64,000 nucleotides of DNA from Antedon bifida (lineage: Eukaryota; Echinodermata; Crinoidea; Comatulida; Antedonidae). The notes beneath the pieces are model-generated. The model ran no database searches, was not told the DNA's origin, and saw only the letters and a list, made by a program, of their open reading frames with translations. This document shows positions 42,701 to 47,839 of the stretch, in pieces (position 1 is the first letter of the stretch; each line of letters begins with the position of its first letter). The translations under genes were made by a program, and so were the position numbers. The stretch is taken from NCBI GenBank assembly GCA_963402885.1, contig OY727097.1:30807401-30871400 (forward strand), read 5' to 3'.

Positions 42701-43729
42701 AAATAAATTTACAAAATTATTTTTCAGGGAGACGTCTTTAAGGGGACACTTTCTTGTGAAACAAAGGTGACAATTATGGTTAATGGTTTAAAATTTATAT
42801 GTTTGAATATACAATATGAAAAACCACTATTCAGAAAACACTGTTTTGTGTGTGTCCTGAAAGACATGTCCCCTTAATAGAGGCTCTACTTTACAATAAT
42901 ATAAAATTCTTTGTATTTATTTTTCTTTAAAAATAATTGTACCATTACATTTTTTTTTATCCAATCTGAATAAAAAAAAAAAAATTTCAAAATACAGATT
43001 CTGCGAATTTATATATATAATGTATCTAAAACACTAGAGGCAACTAACATCTTCTTTAAAATTAACATAATCATTTCTTGAACTGGCTCTGTGACATCTT
43101 TCTATATTGCAGAGCATACCTATTTGATCTTTCCATATTTCTTCCGCTTTTACCAACATTTAATATTTAAATCAAAAAATAAATTAGGTAATCGTCTTCG
43201 GTAGATCTATTAAATATTTGTTCATATTCGTATTTATTATGCTAATATTAATCTGTAGCATAATACTAATCCGGTTTATGGTAATTTAATACCAAGGAAT
43301 ATTGAATATTATTGTAAACAAAATATTCTGTGCACTCTACCACAATACAGAGCAGTCATTATATCTACAATGGGATATACAGTAATGAAATTCATAGGAC
43401 ATATAAACATTGCATAAACACAATATGTAGAACAAGTTTGAAATATGAATATGGAAATATATAAGCCAATTATATACAAACCCATTATAAAAATGACTCA
43501 TATATACCACTTAATAAAACCCAGCTAATGAGCTGTTGTGGGAAACGCCAACAATAGTACAATAGCCTTGCGTTGCCTGGGGCTAGTAACTACCCTCGGG
43601 CAAGTATCACTCAATGACTCACCTCTATCCATCTTCTTGATTCAACTAACGCGTCTTGTAAGTGTCTGTAACGTTCTCTAATCTCGGACCAGCGTCTAGT
43701 ACGTACTATATTATCCATACTTGAATCCA
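337..43729 (-). CDS. LMO7: LMO7/LIMCH1-family protein (CH, PDZ, coiled coil), spliced, 3' end outside window
   Basis: Reading the minus strand gives 21 exons whose GT/AG borders and codon phases agree: 43623-43729, 39637-39707, 39193-39262, 28667-28767, 24885-24933, 24168-24290, 23092-23478, 22342-22484, 22052-22193, 16676-16873, 14806-15087, 13294-13311, 11206-11338, 10504-10665, 9701-9806, 8034-8310, 7243-7287, 3987-4124, 3596-3866, 933-2006, 337-767 (4328 nt, about 1442 codons). Domain order is CH, linkers, PDZ, charged coiled coil with an SRRSFNVDEERKRLE block, and a HWLVQEAE block, as in LMO7. Known family members link actin and cell junctions and end in a LIM domain; that exon must lie before base 1. 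PDZ favours LMO7 over LIMCH1, but an invertebrate may have one pro-orthologue of both. The first exon found has an acceptor, so a further 5' exon is probable; an in-frame ATG at 43716-43718 is the alternative start. Confidence 0.9.
793..894. mobile_element. MITE family A copy 1
   Basis: Starts AAGCTCTGTCTACACTATCA after TA; right end TTGATAGTGTAGA is truncated. Lies in the intron between the last two coding exons of the LMO7-like gene. Confidence 0.85.
933..2006 (-). CDS. LMO7: LMO7-like coiled-coil exon (DUF4757-like region)
   Basis: 1074 nt, the largest exon. After NVEELWKQVEQPVEKEK it carries SRRSFNVDEERKRLERWQQE, a block highly characteristic of LMO7 and LIMCH1, then about 250 residues of Glu/Arg/Lys/Gln heptads (long coiled coil or single alpha helix), then a polar tail ending SYMSKYK. 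Ends one base into a codon. Confidence 0.93.
2905..3027. mobile_element. MITE family A copy 2
   Basis: Contains the ACTTTATGTGACAAAAAAAT, TGTGATGTGCCCATATAT core and a complete right end GATAGTGTAGACAGAG; the left terminus is missing. Confidence 0.88.
3596..3866 (-). CDS. LMO7: LMO7-like basic exon
   Basis: 271 nt. It encodes PSEAPVSQTFKKPEPN ... SSSPSYSFPKPFKPAQNKF ... DLSVLPVFGYS. Rich in Pro, Ser and Lys. Ends one base into the Asp codon that opens the next exon. Confidence 0.82.
3987..4124 (-). CDS. LMO7: LMO7-like Glu-rich helical exon
   Basis: 138 nt, phase 0 at both ends. It encodes ADDERSMSETEREEYEEEI and a Glu/Arg-rich run. Predicted as a charged single helix or coiled-coil start. 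Confidence 0.8.
4327..4454. mobile_element. piggyBac-like MITE family D copy 1
   Basis: AGATATATTGTCTCCC ... GGGGGACAATACATCT, inverted ends, flanked by TTAA at 4323-4326 and 4455-4458, the target site of piggyBac elements. Confidence 0.85.
6107..6257. mobile_element. MITE family A copy 3
   Basis: Both terminal inverted repeats present (AGCTCTGTATACACTATCAA and TTGATAGTGTAGACAGAGCT) with TA on each side. A short internal CATATCACTACCATATTT duplication is present. Confidence 0.92.
7243..7287 (-). CDS. LMO7: LMO7-like 45-nt exon
   Basis: 45 nt, phase 0 at both ends, encoding PKDEGAPGLDELFDK, between a CCACTAG acceptor and GTGAGA donor. Small acidic exon, probably skippable without frame change. 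Confidence 0.6.
8034..8310 (-). CDS. LMO7: LMO7-like linker exon
   Basis: 277 nt, donor GTAAGT. It encodes a His/Asn-rich, probably disordered segment (NHTEHRGNYPSANVNHTNHH) followed by VKTFASPDVFRPIMED. Ends phase 0. Confidence 0.78.
8491..8634. mobile_element. MITE family A copy 4
   Basis: Complete, TA-flanked: AAGCTCTGTCTACACTATCA to GATAGTATAGACAGAACTT, in inverted orientation relative to copy 2 by its asymmetric core. Confidence 0.92.
9432..9506. mobile_element. MITE family A copy 5 (half)
   Basis: Right half only: GACATCATCATGTCCATATA to AGTTTGATAGTGTACACAGA, following an (AAT)n run at 9411-9431. Confidence 0.8.
9701..9806 (-). CDS. LMO7: LMO7-like linker exon after PDZ
   Basis: 106 nt. 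It encodes SGSVPLDDNPFKSML and EAISPPSSLMGMKR. Phase fits the PDZ exon upstream and the exon at 8034-8310 downstream. No fold recognised. Confidence 0.78.
10504..10665 (-). CDS. LMO7: LMO7-like PDZ exon b
   Basis: 162 nt. It encodes GSTAASVDVQPGDVIVSVNG, then DKVLSASYEEIEYSI and MTLKIRRYDEG. The QPGDVIVSVNG core and the terminal strand are typical PDZ elements. Together with the preceding exon this gives a complete PDZ domain of about 90 residues. Confidence 0.92.
11206..11338 (-). CDS. LMO7: LMO7-like PDZ exon a (carboxylate-binding loop)
   Basis: 133 nt. It encodes NEKGFGFSFSGGSEVKKPP; GFGF is the canonical PDZ carboxylate-binding loop. Ends one base into a Gly codon completed by the next exon. 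Confidence 0.9.
12021..12047 (-). CDS. LMO7: possible 27-nt optional microexon of the LMO7-like gene
   Basis: 27 nt (REPIWFRLF) between ATCTATAG and a perfect GTAAGT, in frame with both phase-0 neighbours. The acceptor has a weak pyrimidine tract. Could be a tissue-specific microexon or chance. Confidence 0.35.
12377..12532. mobile_element. MITE family B copy 1
   Basis: Inverted ends AGCTTGGTTCTCATCTAGG and CTCTAGTGGGAACCAAGC around internal GTTGACCAATGGC and GATTGGTCAACTC. TA-containing flanks. Confidence 0.88.
13294..13311 (-). CDS. LMO7: LMO7-like 18-nt microexon
   Basis: An 18-nt in-frame exon (SKTEPE) lies between a CCTTTTCAG acceptor and a perfect GTAAGT donor. Both flanking exons are phase 0, so it can be included or skipped without a frame change. 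Confidence 0.55.
13567..13850. repeat. dispersed repeat, SINE-like
   Basis: Contains TTCTTATATAGCGCATCTAA, CTCAATGCTCTGCACATTAT, GGGTGGAGAGAGGCAAATGT, CTTGCCTAAAGGATACAAGC and GGATTCAAAC. I recognise this as a repeat type common in echinoderm and other invertebrate genomes, but cannot name the family. No flanking duplication found. Confidence 0.5.
14563..14700. mobile_element. MITE family A copy 6
   Basis: 138 bp, complete, with TA at 14561-14562 and 14701-14702. The cleanest example of the TA target duplication, which points to the Tc1/mariner superfamily. Confidence 0.93.
14806..15087 (-). CDS. LMO7: LMO7-like basic linker exon
   Basis: 282 nt, phase 0 at both ends. It encodes VGKPRPQLVKEPAIQQ ... 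KRRVSLGIKSRMAAYSQ ... VPKKPEPKKDEE. KRRVSLG is a basophilic-kinase-like site. A disordered linker upstream of the PDZ domain. Confidence 0.8.
15605..15680 (+). mobile_element. possible tRNA-derived SINE fragment
   Basis: TGCATTGGTAGTGTACAG resembles an A box and CTGGGTTCGAATTCGG is a close B-box match. Lacks a tRNA cloverleaf, so a SINE head is more likely than a tRNA gene. Confidence 0.4.
16676..16873 (-). CDS. LMO7: LMO7-like proline-rich exon
   Basis: 198 nt, phase 0 at both ends. It encodes SFGSQFKEPPPTAPKPATRL and RDRPSVIGLFDEPDD. The EPPPTAPKP stretch is a candidate SH3-type ligand. Low-complexity linker; no fold is recognised. Confidence 0.78.
17215..17450. repeat. GGGGACAC-type repeat units
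   Basis: Contains GTGGACACCTGTATTAAGG, GGGGCCACTCTCTCATGAA and GGGGACACCCTTATTCC, the same family as 18615-18975 but more diverged. Confidence 0.65.
17824..17962. mobile_element. MITE family A copy 7
   Basis: Complete, TA-flanked, with AGCTCTGTCTACACTATCAA at left and a slightly diverged right end (GTATACAAAGCTT). Confidence 0.9.
18615..18975. repeat. tandem repeat of a GGGGACACYT-type unit, period about 77-84 bp
   Basis: Units begin CCCTA-TTCAGGG at 18676, 18760, 18842 and 18919 and share TATTAAGGGGACACTT, GTGAAACAAACAAGG and ATATGTTTTAAC. Single or paired units of the same sequence occur at about 2085-2200, 4775-4855, 10300-10395, 17215-17450 and 42420-42900. Confidence 0.85.
21795..21935. 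repeat. two-unit repeat of a GC-rich motif
   Basis: TTTTTTTACGGTGTGCGCCTC and TTTTTTTACGGTGTGCGCCC are each followed by GTGTGTGTA within 70 bp. GC-rich in an AT-rich intron; origin unknown. Confidence 0.5.
22052..22193 (-). CDS. LMO7: LMO7-like linker exon with acidic tail
   Basis: 142 nt. It continues the helix with MKREKALQKIYKKK and then runs into an acidic tract (SVDDDDIDYIM, SDEDSSSNEEDF). Phase 0 at its end. The next accepted exon is 5 kb downstream. Confidence 0.82.
22342..22484 (-). CDS. LMO7: LMO7-like linker exon
   Basis: 143 nt, acceptor GTTCACAG, donor GTAAGT. It encodes SLSSWKSKRIQHTSTER and then RRKSKTYREIVEEK, a basic, helical stretch continuing into the next exon. It ends two bases into a Lys codon. 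Confidence 0.82.
23092..23478 (-). CDS. LMO7: LMO7-like Ser/acidic linker exon
   Basis: 387 nt, phase 0 at both ends, acceptor TTTTCACAG and donor GTAAGT. It encodes a Ser/Asp/Glu-rich linker (SSSSDGSDNEDTILSDF) with a basic patch (CPRRKRKVAMDR) and an SRSFDSS motif that could be a phosphorylation site. No fold is evident. The position after the CH domain matches the disordered linker of the family. Confidence 0.8.
23504..23598. mobile_element. MITE family A copy 8 (3' truncated)
   Basis: Left end and core present up to ACCATATTTGGGAACAT; the right inverted repeat is lost. Lies 25 bp upstream of the exon at 23092-23478 in the transcript direction. Confidence 0.85.
23935..23990 (+). mobile_element. 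B-box-like sequence, possible SINE fragment
   Basis: GGAGGTTGTGGGTTCCAGTTCC resembles a tRNA B box with its arm, next to ACCACCCGAGAATTACTT. Only a fragment is recognisable. Confidence 0.3.
24168..24290 (-). CDS. LMO7: LMO7-like CH-domain exon 6 (last helix)
   Basis: 123 nt, phase 0 at both ends. VCTTLYWLGRVAAQ and YLGPQLNLDAFAPLI match the strongly conserved VLITLYWLGRKAQ...YNGPHLNLKAFENLL of LMO7. This closes the CH domain. Confidence 0.93.
24885..24933 (-). CDS. LMO7: LMO7-like CH-domain exon 5
   Basis: 49 nt exon encoding YTLEERRIEEERRLKK, the charged bridge before the last CH helix. Phase fits both neighbours. It is more Glu/Arg-rich than the vertebrate bridge. Confidence 0.82.
25071..25193. 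mobile_element. MITE family A copy 9 (deleted right end)
   Basis: AAGCTCTGTCTACACT at left, core GACATCATCATGTCCATATT, then a right end reduced to AGCTTTA. Confidence 0.82.
26655..26745 (-). mobile_element. possible tRNA-derived SINE fragment
   Basis: Minus strand contains GTTGTGGCTTGGTGGTT (A-box-like) and GGTCCTAGGTTCCTGTCAT (B-box-like) spaced as in tRNA-derived elements. No convincing cloverleaf is formed. Confidence 0.4.
27279..27506. mobile_element. MITE-like palindromic element family C copy 1
   Basis: Ends TTACTGCAGTTACTGCAGTA and TACAGTAACTGCAGTAAAA are inverted. The body contains TTGTTTCAATGTATAAG and a TGAGGCAGTCC/GGATTACATTGCA palindromic part. Superfamily unknown. Confidence 0.75.
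27514..27683. mobile_element. MITE family B copy 2
   Basis: Starts AAGCTTGGTTCCCACTAGAG and ends CTTGGGAACCA, with GACAAATCACAAGCGATG and internal palindromy to CATTGGTCAACTGA. Directly follows family C copy 1. Confidence 0.87.
28323..28482. mobile_element. MITE-like family C copy 2
   Basis: Ends CCTGCAGTTACTGCAGTAA and TTACTGCAGTAACTGCAGT. Lies 185 bp downstream (in transcript direction) of the CH exon at 28667. Confidence 0.75.
28667..28767 (-). CDS. LMO7: LMO7-like CH-domain exon 4
   Basis: 101 nt. It encodes NNLSTFLDACEDFGL then NRSQLFHSGDLQALS, which is the CH-domain segment corresponding to NVFLKACEQIGL...LFHPGDLQDLS in LMO7. Ends with two bases of an Arg codon. Confidence 0.9.
32064..32227. 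mobile_element. MITE family A copy 10
   Basis: Complete and TA-flanked; longer than average because the ATATCACTACCAT unit is repeated. Confidence 0.92.
33684..33811. mobile_element. MITE family A copy 11
   Basis: Left terminus shortened (starts TGTCAAACTTTATGAGAC); right end complete (AGTTTGATAGTATAGACAGA). Confidence 0.88.
34650..34794. mobile_element. MITE family A copy 12
   Basis: Both ends present (GCCCTGTCTACACTATCAAA and TTTGATAATGTAGACAGAGC), TA-flanked. Confidence 0.9.
37197..37340 (-). promoter_or_regulatory. possible alternative first exon or promoter inside the LMO7-like gene
   Basis: A locally more GC-rich patch on both sides of 37000-37340 is followed on the minus strand by a perfect GTAAGT donor after 37197 and has no obvious acceptor. 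The segment has only short ORFs. It would give a transcript that skips the first CH exons and joins at 28767. This is inference from one donor and base composition. Confidence 0.28.
39193..39262 (-). CDS. LMO7: LMO7-like CH-domain exon 3
   Basis: 70 nt, donor GTAAGT. It encodes LMQCLKPGSIKKISRLPT, aligned with the conserved LINKLKPGVIKKINRL of the family. Ends phase 0; the next exon is more than 10 kb away. Confidence 0.9.
39637..39707 (-). CDS. LMO7: LMO7-like CH-domain exon 2
   Basis: 71 nt, acceptor after a T-rich tract, donor GTAAGT. It encodes AVTGKKFQYKTLGRSL followed by RNGELLC, the CH-domain core found as AVTEKNFETKDF...NGVLLCD in LMO7. It ends with two bases of a Glu codon completed by the next exon. 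Confidence 0.9.
40958..41150. mobile_element. MITE-like family C copy 3
   Basis: Ends TACTGCAGTTACTGCAGTA and TACTGCAGTAACTTTACTGC. The middle has the GCAGTGGTTGCCTCATAAAC piece shared with copy 1 (as GTTTATGAGGCAG). Confidence 0.75.
42482..42737. mobile_element. piggyBac-like MITE family D copy 2
   Basis: AGATGTACTGTCCCTCA ... CAGGGAGACGTCT flanked by TTAA. It is inserted in or next to a GGGGACAC repeat unit (42440-42900). Confidence 0.82.
43623..43729 (-). CDS. LMO7: LMO7-like exon 1 found: start of CH domain
   Basis: 107 nt between an AG acceptor and a GTGAGT donor, ending phase 0. It encodes a basic segment ending DALVESRRWIE, which matches the helix that opens the CH domain of LMO7/LIMCH1 (compare SEAQKWIE in LIMCH1, from memory). 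The two leading bases imply an upstream exon I could not find; ATG at 43716-43718 is in frame. Confidence 0.82.
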
Positions 43730-44999
43730 CTACAATAAGAATCCTTTTTATATTTGCAAGACTAAAGCATAGCAAATAAACAACAGCTATAAATAATGCT
43801 ATTTCCTTCTTCCTCGTTGAAATCTCCCAATGGAATATAAAACCAGCTTAACTTGATTCACAACATACCAGTATTTCTTAAGCAATGAATAAACTATCTA
43901 GATTACCAGAGAGAAATTAATGCTCTGCCAGGAAGCAGTCAACAGTCGCTCTGAGTTGATTGCATGTGAAATTATTCAACCATATCGCTGTAGGAAGGAT
44001 TTTACTTTTTTTGTTAAATTACAATAGGAATAGAGGTATTGGATTTACTTTGTAGGCGGCTTTGTTCGCTTGGCACGAATAGTTTTAAATGCAATGTCTC
44101 ACAAATATTGGATTAGATACTTTGAGGTAATGGCGAAGGTTGGCATGTAGTGATATCAACTAGAGTAATGAACTTTTTAATAATATTGCACTACATTTTT
44201 ACTATTATTTATGCAAGCACTCTTAGTCTTAAATGTTATCTGTATTGATTTAATTCCAGTACTGTATTTTGATTTCCTTGTTTGGGGATTAATACCAATT
44301 TAGTCAATAAAAATTGGTAGGCTTGGAATTCTAGTTGTAGTACAAAAACTTTCTTACCTAATTTATAGGTTCATGGAACTATAATTATATGGAAATATAT
44401 ATACTGTATATACTTTGGTTCCAGCAGTGTTTATTCTTCTGAAACAGTGGCAGATCCAGGATTTTGAAATAAGAGGACCCATGGCCTAAAAATGGCAACT
44501 TTTAGGTGCTGAACTGAAATTAGTGTCTTATCTTTTGCATTACAATTTGCAAAATTTTAGACTGGGCCCCCTTTGAATCCGCCTATGTGATAAACATGAT
44601 TTCATTCATTGCATTGTTGTGTCAATGCGCCATGAGCATCTAATTTGTGATGGAATCCGGCGCAAAACCAATATAAAATTTCCTTATTAATAAACTGGAC
44701 CATGTGCAACCCAAGTTAGTCACAAGTCTGCAAAAACCTTTCCTTTACACTACACATGTGATCTATAAGCACTGCTTGAATAGAAACAGAGTGTTTGACA
44801 GATTATCAGGCCAGTTGAATACACCTATTCTGCACATGCTCAGAAACAAACGAGTACAGTATATGCAGACCGTTGGGACTCAATAGATGCAGAGTCACAT
44901 AGCGAAACAAAACCATGCAATAGTACACATACTTCAAATCACTTGAAATAGACATTTTTCATTCAAAAACACAAATTATACAAAATATTTTGTTTTTAC
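43730..44999. other. space between the LMO7-like gene and the snoRNA host
   Basis: Apart from the hAT-like remnant at 44443-44590 I see no feature. A missing 5' exon of the LMO7-like gene could lie here or upstream of the host gene. Confidence 0.5.
44443..44590. mobile_element. degenerate hAT-like element
   Basis: Starts CAGTGGCAGATCCAGGA and ends GAATCCGCCTATG, a poor inverted repeat of the hAT type (CAGTGGCGGATCC). Internal TGGGCCCCCTTTGAATCC is common in such elements. Diverged, and no target duplication was identified. Confidence 0.4.
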
Positions 45000-45341
45000 A
45001 CTTTATATTATTTATTCATTTGCTCACAAAACACTATTTGTAGATTATTTAAAAAATATTAACATTATAAACATTTTTTGAAATTAATATCAGCAAAAAG
45101 ACTGCTGTTTTGGACAAATTATGTCACTGTCCAACATTCACTATAGACATTCATCAAATAAGAAATGTAAACAGCAGCTCACATTTACTTTATCTTCTTA
45201 AATCTAAGCAGTTTCTGTAAGACAAAAATATGGTTAAAGAATTAATCTATGCGGAGGAGTGAAAAGCACAATGAATGAGCTGGTATTGGTTTTCTTTTTA
45301 ATTTAACATATTAGACATAAAAACAAGGAACCAGTCCTGGC

Positions 45342-45442
45342 GTTTGTTTACTCAGATTTGGTTTGGCTTAAGCATATAGCATTGATAGTCAGCACATATC
45401 GATAAGCTGGGGAAAAAAGTTAAATCATCATCGTGAACAAAC
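45342..45442 (-). ncRNA. C/D-box snoRNA, type Y copy 1
   Basis: Minus strand: C box ATGATGA, D box CTGA (45352-45355), D' box CTGA, imperfect terminal stem GTTTGTTCAC/GTAAACAAAC. Conserved with the other two copies: the 5' part (TTTTTTCCCCAGCTTATCGA) and AGCCAAACCAAAT before the D box. I do not recognise either guide. Host intron 8, next to a family A MITE. Confidence 0.83.
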
Positions 45443-45471
45443 TGTATAGCAGAAAATTCCAACTAAATTCA

Positions 45472-45650
45472 AAGCTCCATCTACACCATCAAACTTTATG
45501 CGACAAAAAAATGTGATGCACCCATATATGGACATGATGATGTCATGTCACAACCATATTTAAGCATGTCACGACCATATTTAAGCATATTACTACCATA
45601 TTTATTTTACTTTTTTTTGTCAAACTAGTTTGATAGTGTAGACAGAGCTT
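45472..45650. mobile_element. MITE family A copy 13, in the last intron of the snoRNA host
   Basis: Complete element with an expanded internal tract of CATATTTAAGCATRTCAC-like units. It sits between the last small exon and type-Y snoRNA copy 1, lengthening that intron. Confidence 0.92.
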
Positions 45651-45778
45651 TAGGATGCTATAGACCAAAAATACTTACAGCTTCACAACTTTATTGTTCC
45701 GTTTCTGAAATATAAATAAAAATTATTTATTTACTAAAATGATATATGCAAGATACACAAAAATGTTTATTTAATACA

Positions 45779-45870
45779 CATGTTCAGATTTGGTTTGGCT
45801 TATGCTAATAGCAAGAAACGTCATCATGTATCGATAAGCTGGGGAAAAAAGATTAAATCATCACAACATG
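45779..45870 (-). ncRNA. C/D-box snoRNA, type Y copy 2
   Basis: C box GTGATGA, D box CTGA (45784-45787), perfect terminal stem CATGT/ACATG. Shares the D guide and 5' block with the other copies, but the D' CTGA is replaced by an ATGATGACG sequence, so its D' guide may have changed or been lost. Host intron 7. Confidence 0.85.
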
Positions 45871-46090
45871 CGTCTTACTTATTACATAATTACTTATGTT
45901 TATTTATTATATAATTGTTATTACTTTATCAAAACAAAAACTTACTTTACACAATCCCATTTGATGTTTCCCATTGAGTTAAAAATTGAATCGGCTGTTG
46001 AGATAGAAAACAGAATATCAACATAAAAATGCATAGAAAGCAACCATTCCTAATCTAGGAGTTAGAGGTTAAAGGACTGTATGGTAGAAA

Positions 46091-46181
46091 CAAGCTCAGA
46101 TTTGGTTTGGCTTATGCTAATAGCAAGAAAGTCAGCATTTATCGATAAGCTGGGGAAAAAAGATTAAATCATCATTGCCTG
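46091..46181 (-). ncRNA. C/D-box snoRNA, type Y copy 3
   Basis: C box ATGATGA, D box CTGA (46096-46099), D' box CTGA, terminal stem CAGGC/GCTTG. The D guide and 5' block are the same as in copies 1 and 2. Host intron 6. Confidence 0.84.
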
Positions 46182-46289
46182 CCTACCAAACATATAAAAC
46201 GTATTAATTGTAAAACATTGAAATTTACCTGTAATTACAGATTCTGGAAGTATAGGTACGGTCTCCGAGACACTAGACTGTGTCCAGCT

Positions 46290-47329
46290 TTACCATTTTA
46301 TGGTCTTCCTCCCAGTGTTCATATCGTTACACTTTCCGTATTCACATTTAAACGATGCTATTGAAATGAAAAATAAATGCATCATTACTGTCAATTTCCT
46401 ATCCCAGCAAATTGACCCCTGACCTTAACTGATACATGTCAAATCAAGCAAGCCTCAGTTCTCCAAGGTATTGTGTACTCATCACTGTGACCGTGGTCAC
46501 TATGGTACCCAATTTACCTTCTCATCATAACTTGCATGTTTTACTAAATTTCAAGCACTCAAAATCCAGCTAAATTTCCTAGTTACCCCATTTGAATATT
46601 TTAATACTTCTAGTTAAAGAAAAAAAGTTTTTACCTTTAGGTCGGCCACACTTGGGGTCGTCAAGATTTTCCAAAATCTGAAAAAAGGATTACAAACTTT
46701 ATTTTGCAGCAAAGACAAGTTTAGTTATATTAAATAATGGTGTATTCTTTATTTAGTCAGCTCAGACATCCAAGGAAGGTTAAATGCCATCACGAGAGAC
46801 AAGCTCTTATGGTAGAAACTGCGGATTGGAGGTCAAGTTATCATCATTGCTGACAAGACATTATAAAGACTTTACATTATATTCTGGAGTACAACACAAT
46901 CTTCAAATTCAGTAGTACAGATTTTCAATTACAGCATGCGTAACAATCATAATTAAACAGACTATTACCTTTGTAATACACAAATTGTCTTTAATGTCAT
47001 CTTTCAGCTGTACAGCCTGCAAACAGAATGTAAATCAAGTTAGGGACTGTATAATAGTGTAGATACAATAAATTAAAATGAATTTTAGTTTCTTTTGTTA
47101 GCTCAGACATCCAAGGAAGGTTAAATGCCATCATGAGAGACAAGCTCTTATGGTAGAAACTGCGGATTGGAGGTCAGATTATCATCATCGCCAACAAAAC
47201 AACTGCGAATGCCAAGTATCCACTCCCAAAACATACATTGGTATAAAAACGCATACATTTATCAGTCTCCCTACCCTCATTTGGATAGTTTTGCAGAAAA
47301 AAATTAAGCGTACCATTTAAAGTTACCAT
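46290..47329 (-). CDS. 53-codon ORF spliced over four exons of the snoRNA host RNA
   Basis: If the host exons are joined, ATG at 47327-47329 opens MAVQLKDDIKDNLCITK, continues through exons 46969-47016 and 46635-46677 (LDDPKCGRPK) and stops at 46290-46292 in exon 46229-46357 after KCEYGKCNDMNTGRKTIKW. It contains four Cys in the second half. Two shorter upstream ORFs precede it. Host transcripts of this kind are usually noncoding, so it could be chance; no family is recognised. Confidence 0.3.
46448..46535 (-). ncRNA. C/D-box snoRNA, type X copy 1
   Basis: Minus strand: terminal stem GCAAG/CTTGC, C box ATGATGA (46522-46528), D box CTGA (46555-46558 region of the plus numbering is not used; the box is at 46455-46458), internal hairpin GTGACC/GGTCAC next to a C'-like GTGATGA. 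The 10 nt before the D box, CCTTGGAGAA, would pair with TTCTCCAAGG; from memory LSU rRNA has TCTCCAAGGTGAAC, which makes LSU a candidate target. I cannot assign a SNORD number. Host intron 5. Confidence 0.85.
46756..46854 (-). ncRNA. SNORD14: U14 (SNORD14) C/D-box snoRNA, copy 1
   Basis: Minus strand: C box ATGATGA (46841-46847), D box CTGA (46762-46765), terminal stem GTCAGC/GCTGAC. It carries both U14 hallmarks: CGCAGTTTCTACC (complementary to 18S GAAACTGCG) and CCTTGGATGT directly before the D box (18S 2'-O-methylation guide). Lies alone in intron 4 of the host gene. Identical to the copy at 47741 over its whole length. Confidence 0.95.
47093..47199 (-). ncRNA. SNORD14: U14 (SNORD14) C/D-box snoRNA, copy 2
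   Basis: Same boxes and both 18S-complementary parts as copy 1, with a few substitutions. The terminal stem is different but paired: TTTTGTTGGC with GCTAACAAAA. Changes in both arms relative to the other copies support a selected RNA structure. Lies in host intron 3. Confidence 0.93.
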
Positions 47330-47440
47330 TTTGAATGAATATAGAACCAAACCATTGATCAACACCTGGAATAAAAAATATAATCTATCATAAATAATTA
47401 ACTATTAAAATAATTTGTAATTAAATGGCTGTCAAATAAT

Positions 47441-47528
47441 GCAAGCCTCAGTTCTCCAAGGTATTGTGTACTCATCACTGTGACCGTGGTTACTATGGTA
47501 CCCAATTTACCTTCTCATCATAACTTGC
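47441..47528 (-). ncRNA. C/D-box snoRNA, type X copy 2
   Basis: 88 nt, differing from the copy at 46448 by a single base (in the internal hairpin). Same stem, C box, D box and guide. Alone in host intron 2. Confidence 0.86.
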
Positions 47529-47740
47529 ATATTGTGAGTATTAAATTAAGTTATGTCATATTTTACAAAATTTTATTATGTTAATTTTATTTAAACATAC
47601 TAACCAAAAACATTTTCTCTTAACCACCCAACCATATCAGTTTAGAATGTTTAACAACTGCACACCTGAAATAAAAATGGAATGTTTGAAAATTAGCATG
47701 AGGAGGATTTTAATTCAGTTAATGACAAAACATTATTTCA

Positions 47741-47839
47741 GTCAGCTCAGACATCCAAGGAAGGTTAAATGCCATCACGAGAGACAAGCTCTTATGGTAG
47801 AAACTGCGGATTGGAGGTCAAGTTATCATCATTGCTGAC
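47741..47839 (-). ncRNA. SNORD14: U14 (SNORD14) C/D-box snoRNA, copy 3
   Basis: Same as copy 1 base for base from stem to stem: C box ATGATGA, D box CTGA, GTCAGC/GCTGAC stem. Lies in the first host intron. The identity points to recent duplication or gene conversion. Confidence 0.95.

Larger units (their letters stand above)
39708..43622. other. 3.9-kb intron of the LMO7-like gene
   Basis: Holds family C copy 3, MITE D copy 2 and GGGGACAC units. No gene seen. Confidence 0.6.

Noticed and set aside
47174-47365. 63-codon minus-strand ORF starting MLINGLVLYSFK
   Set aside because: It overlaps a host exon, a good donor at 47327/47326 and the U14 snoRNA itself, so it is unspliced intron read-through.
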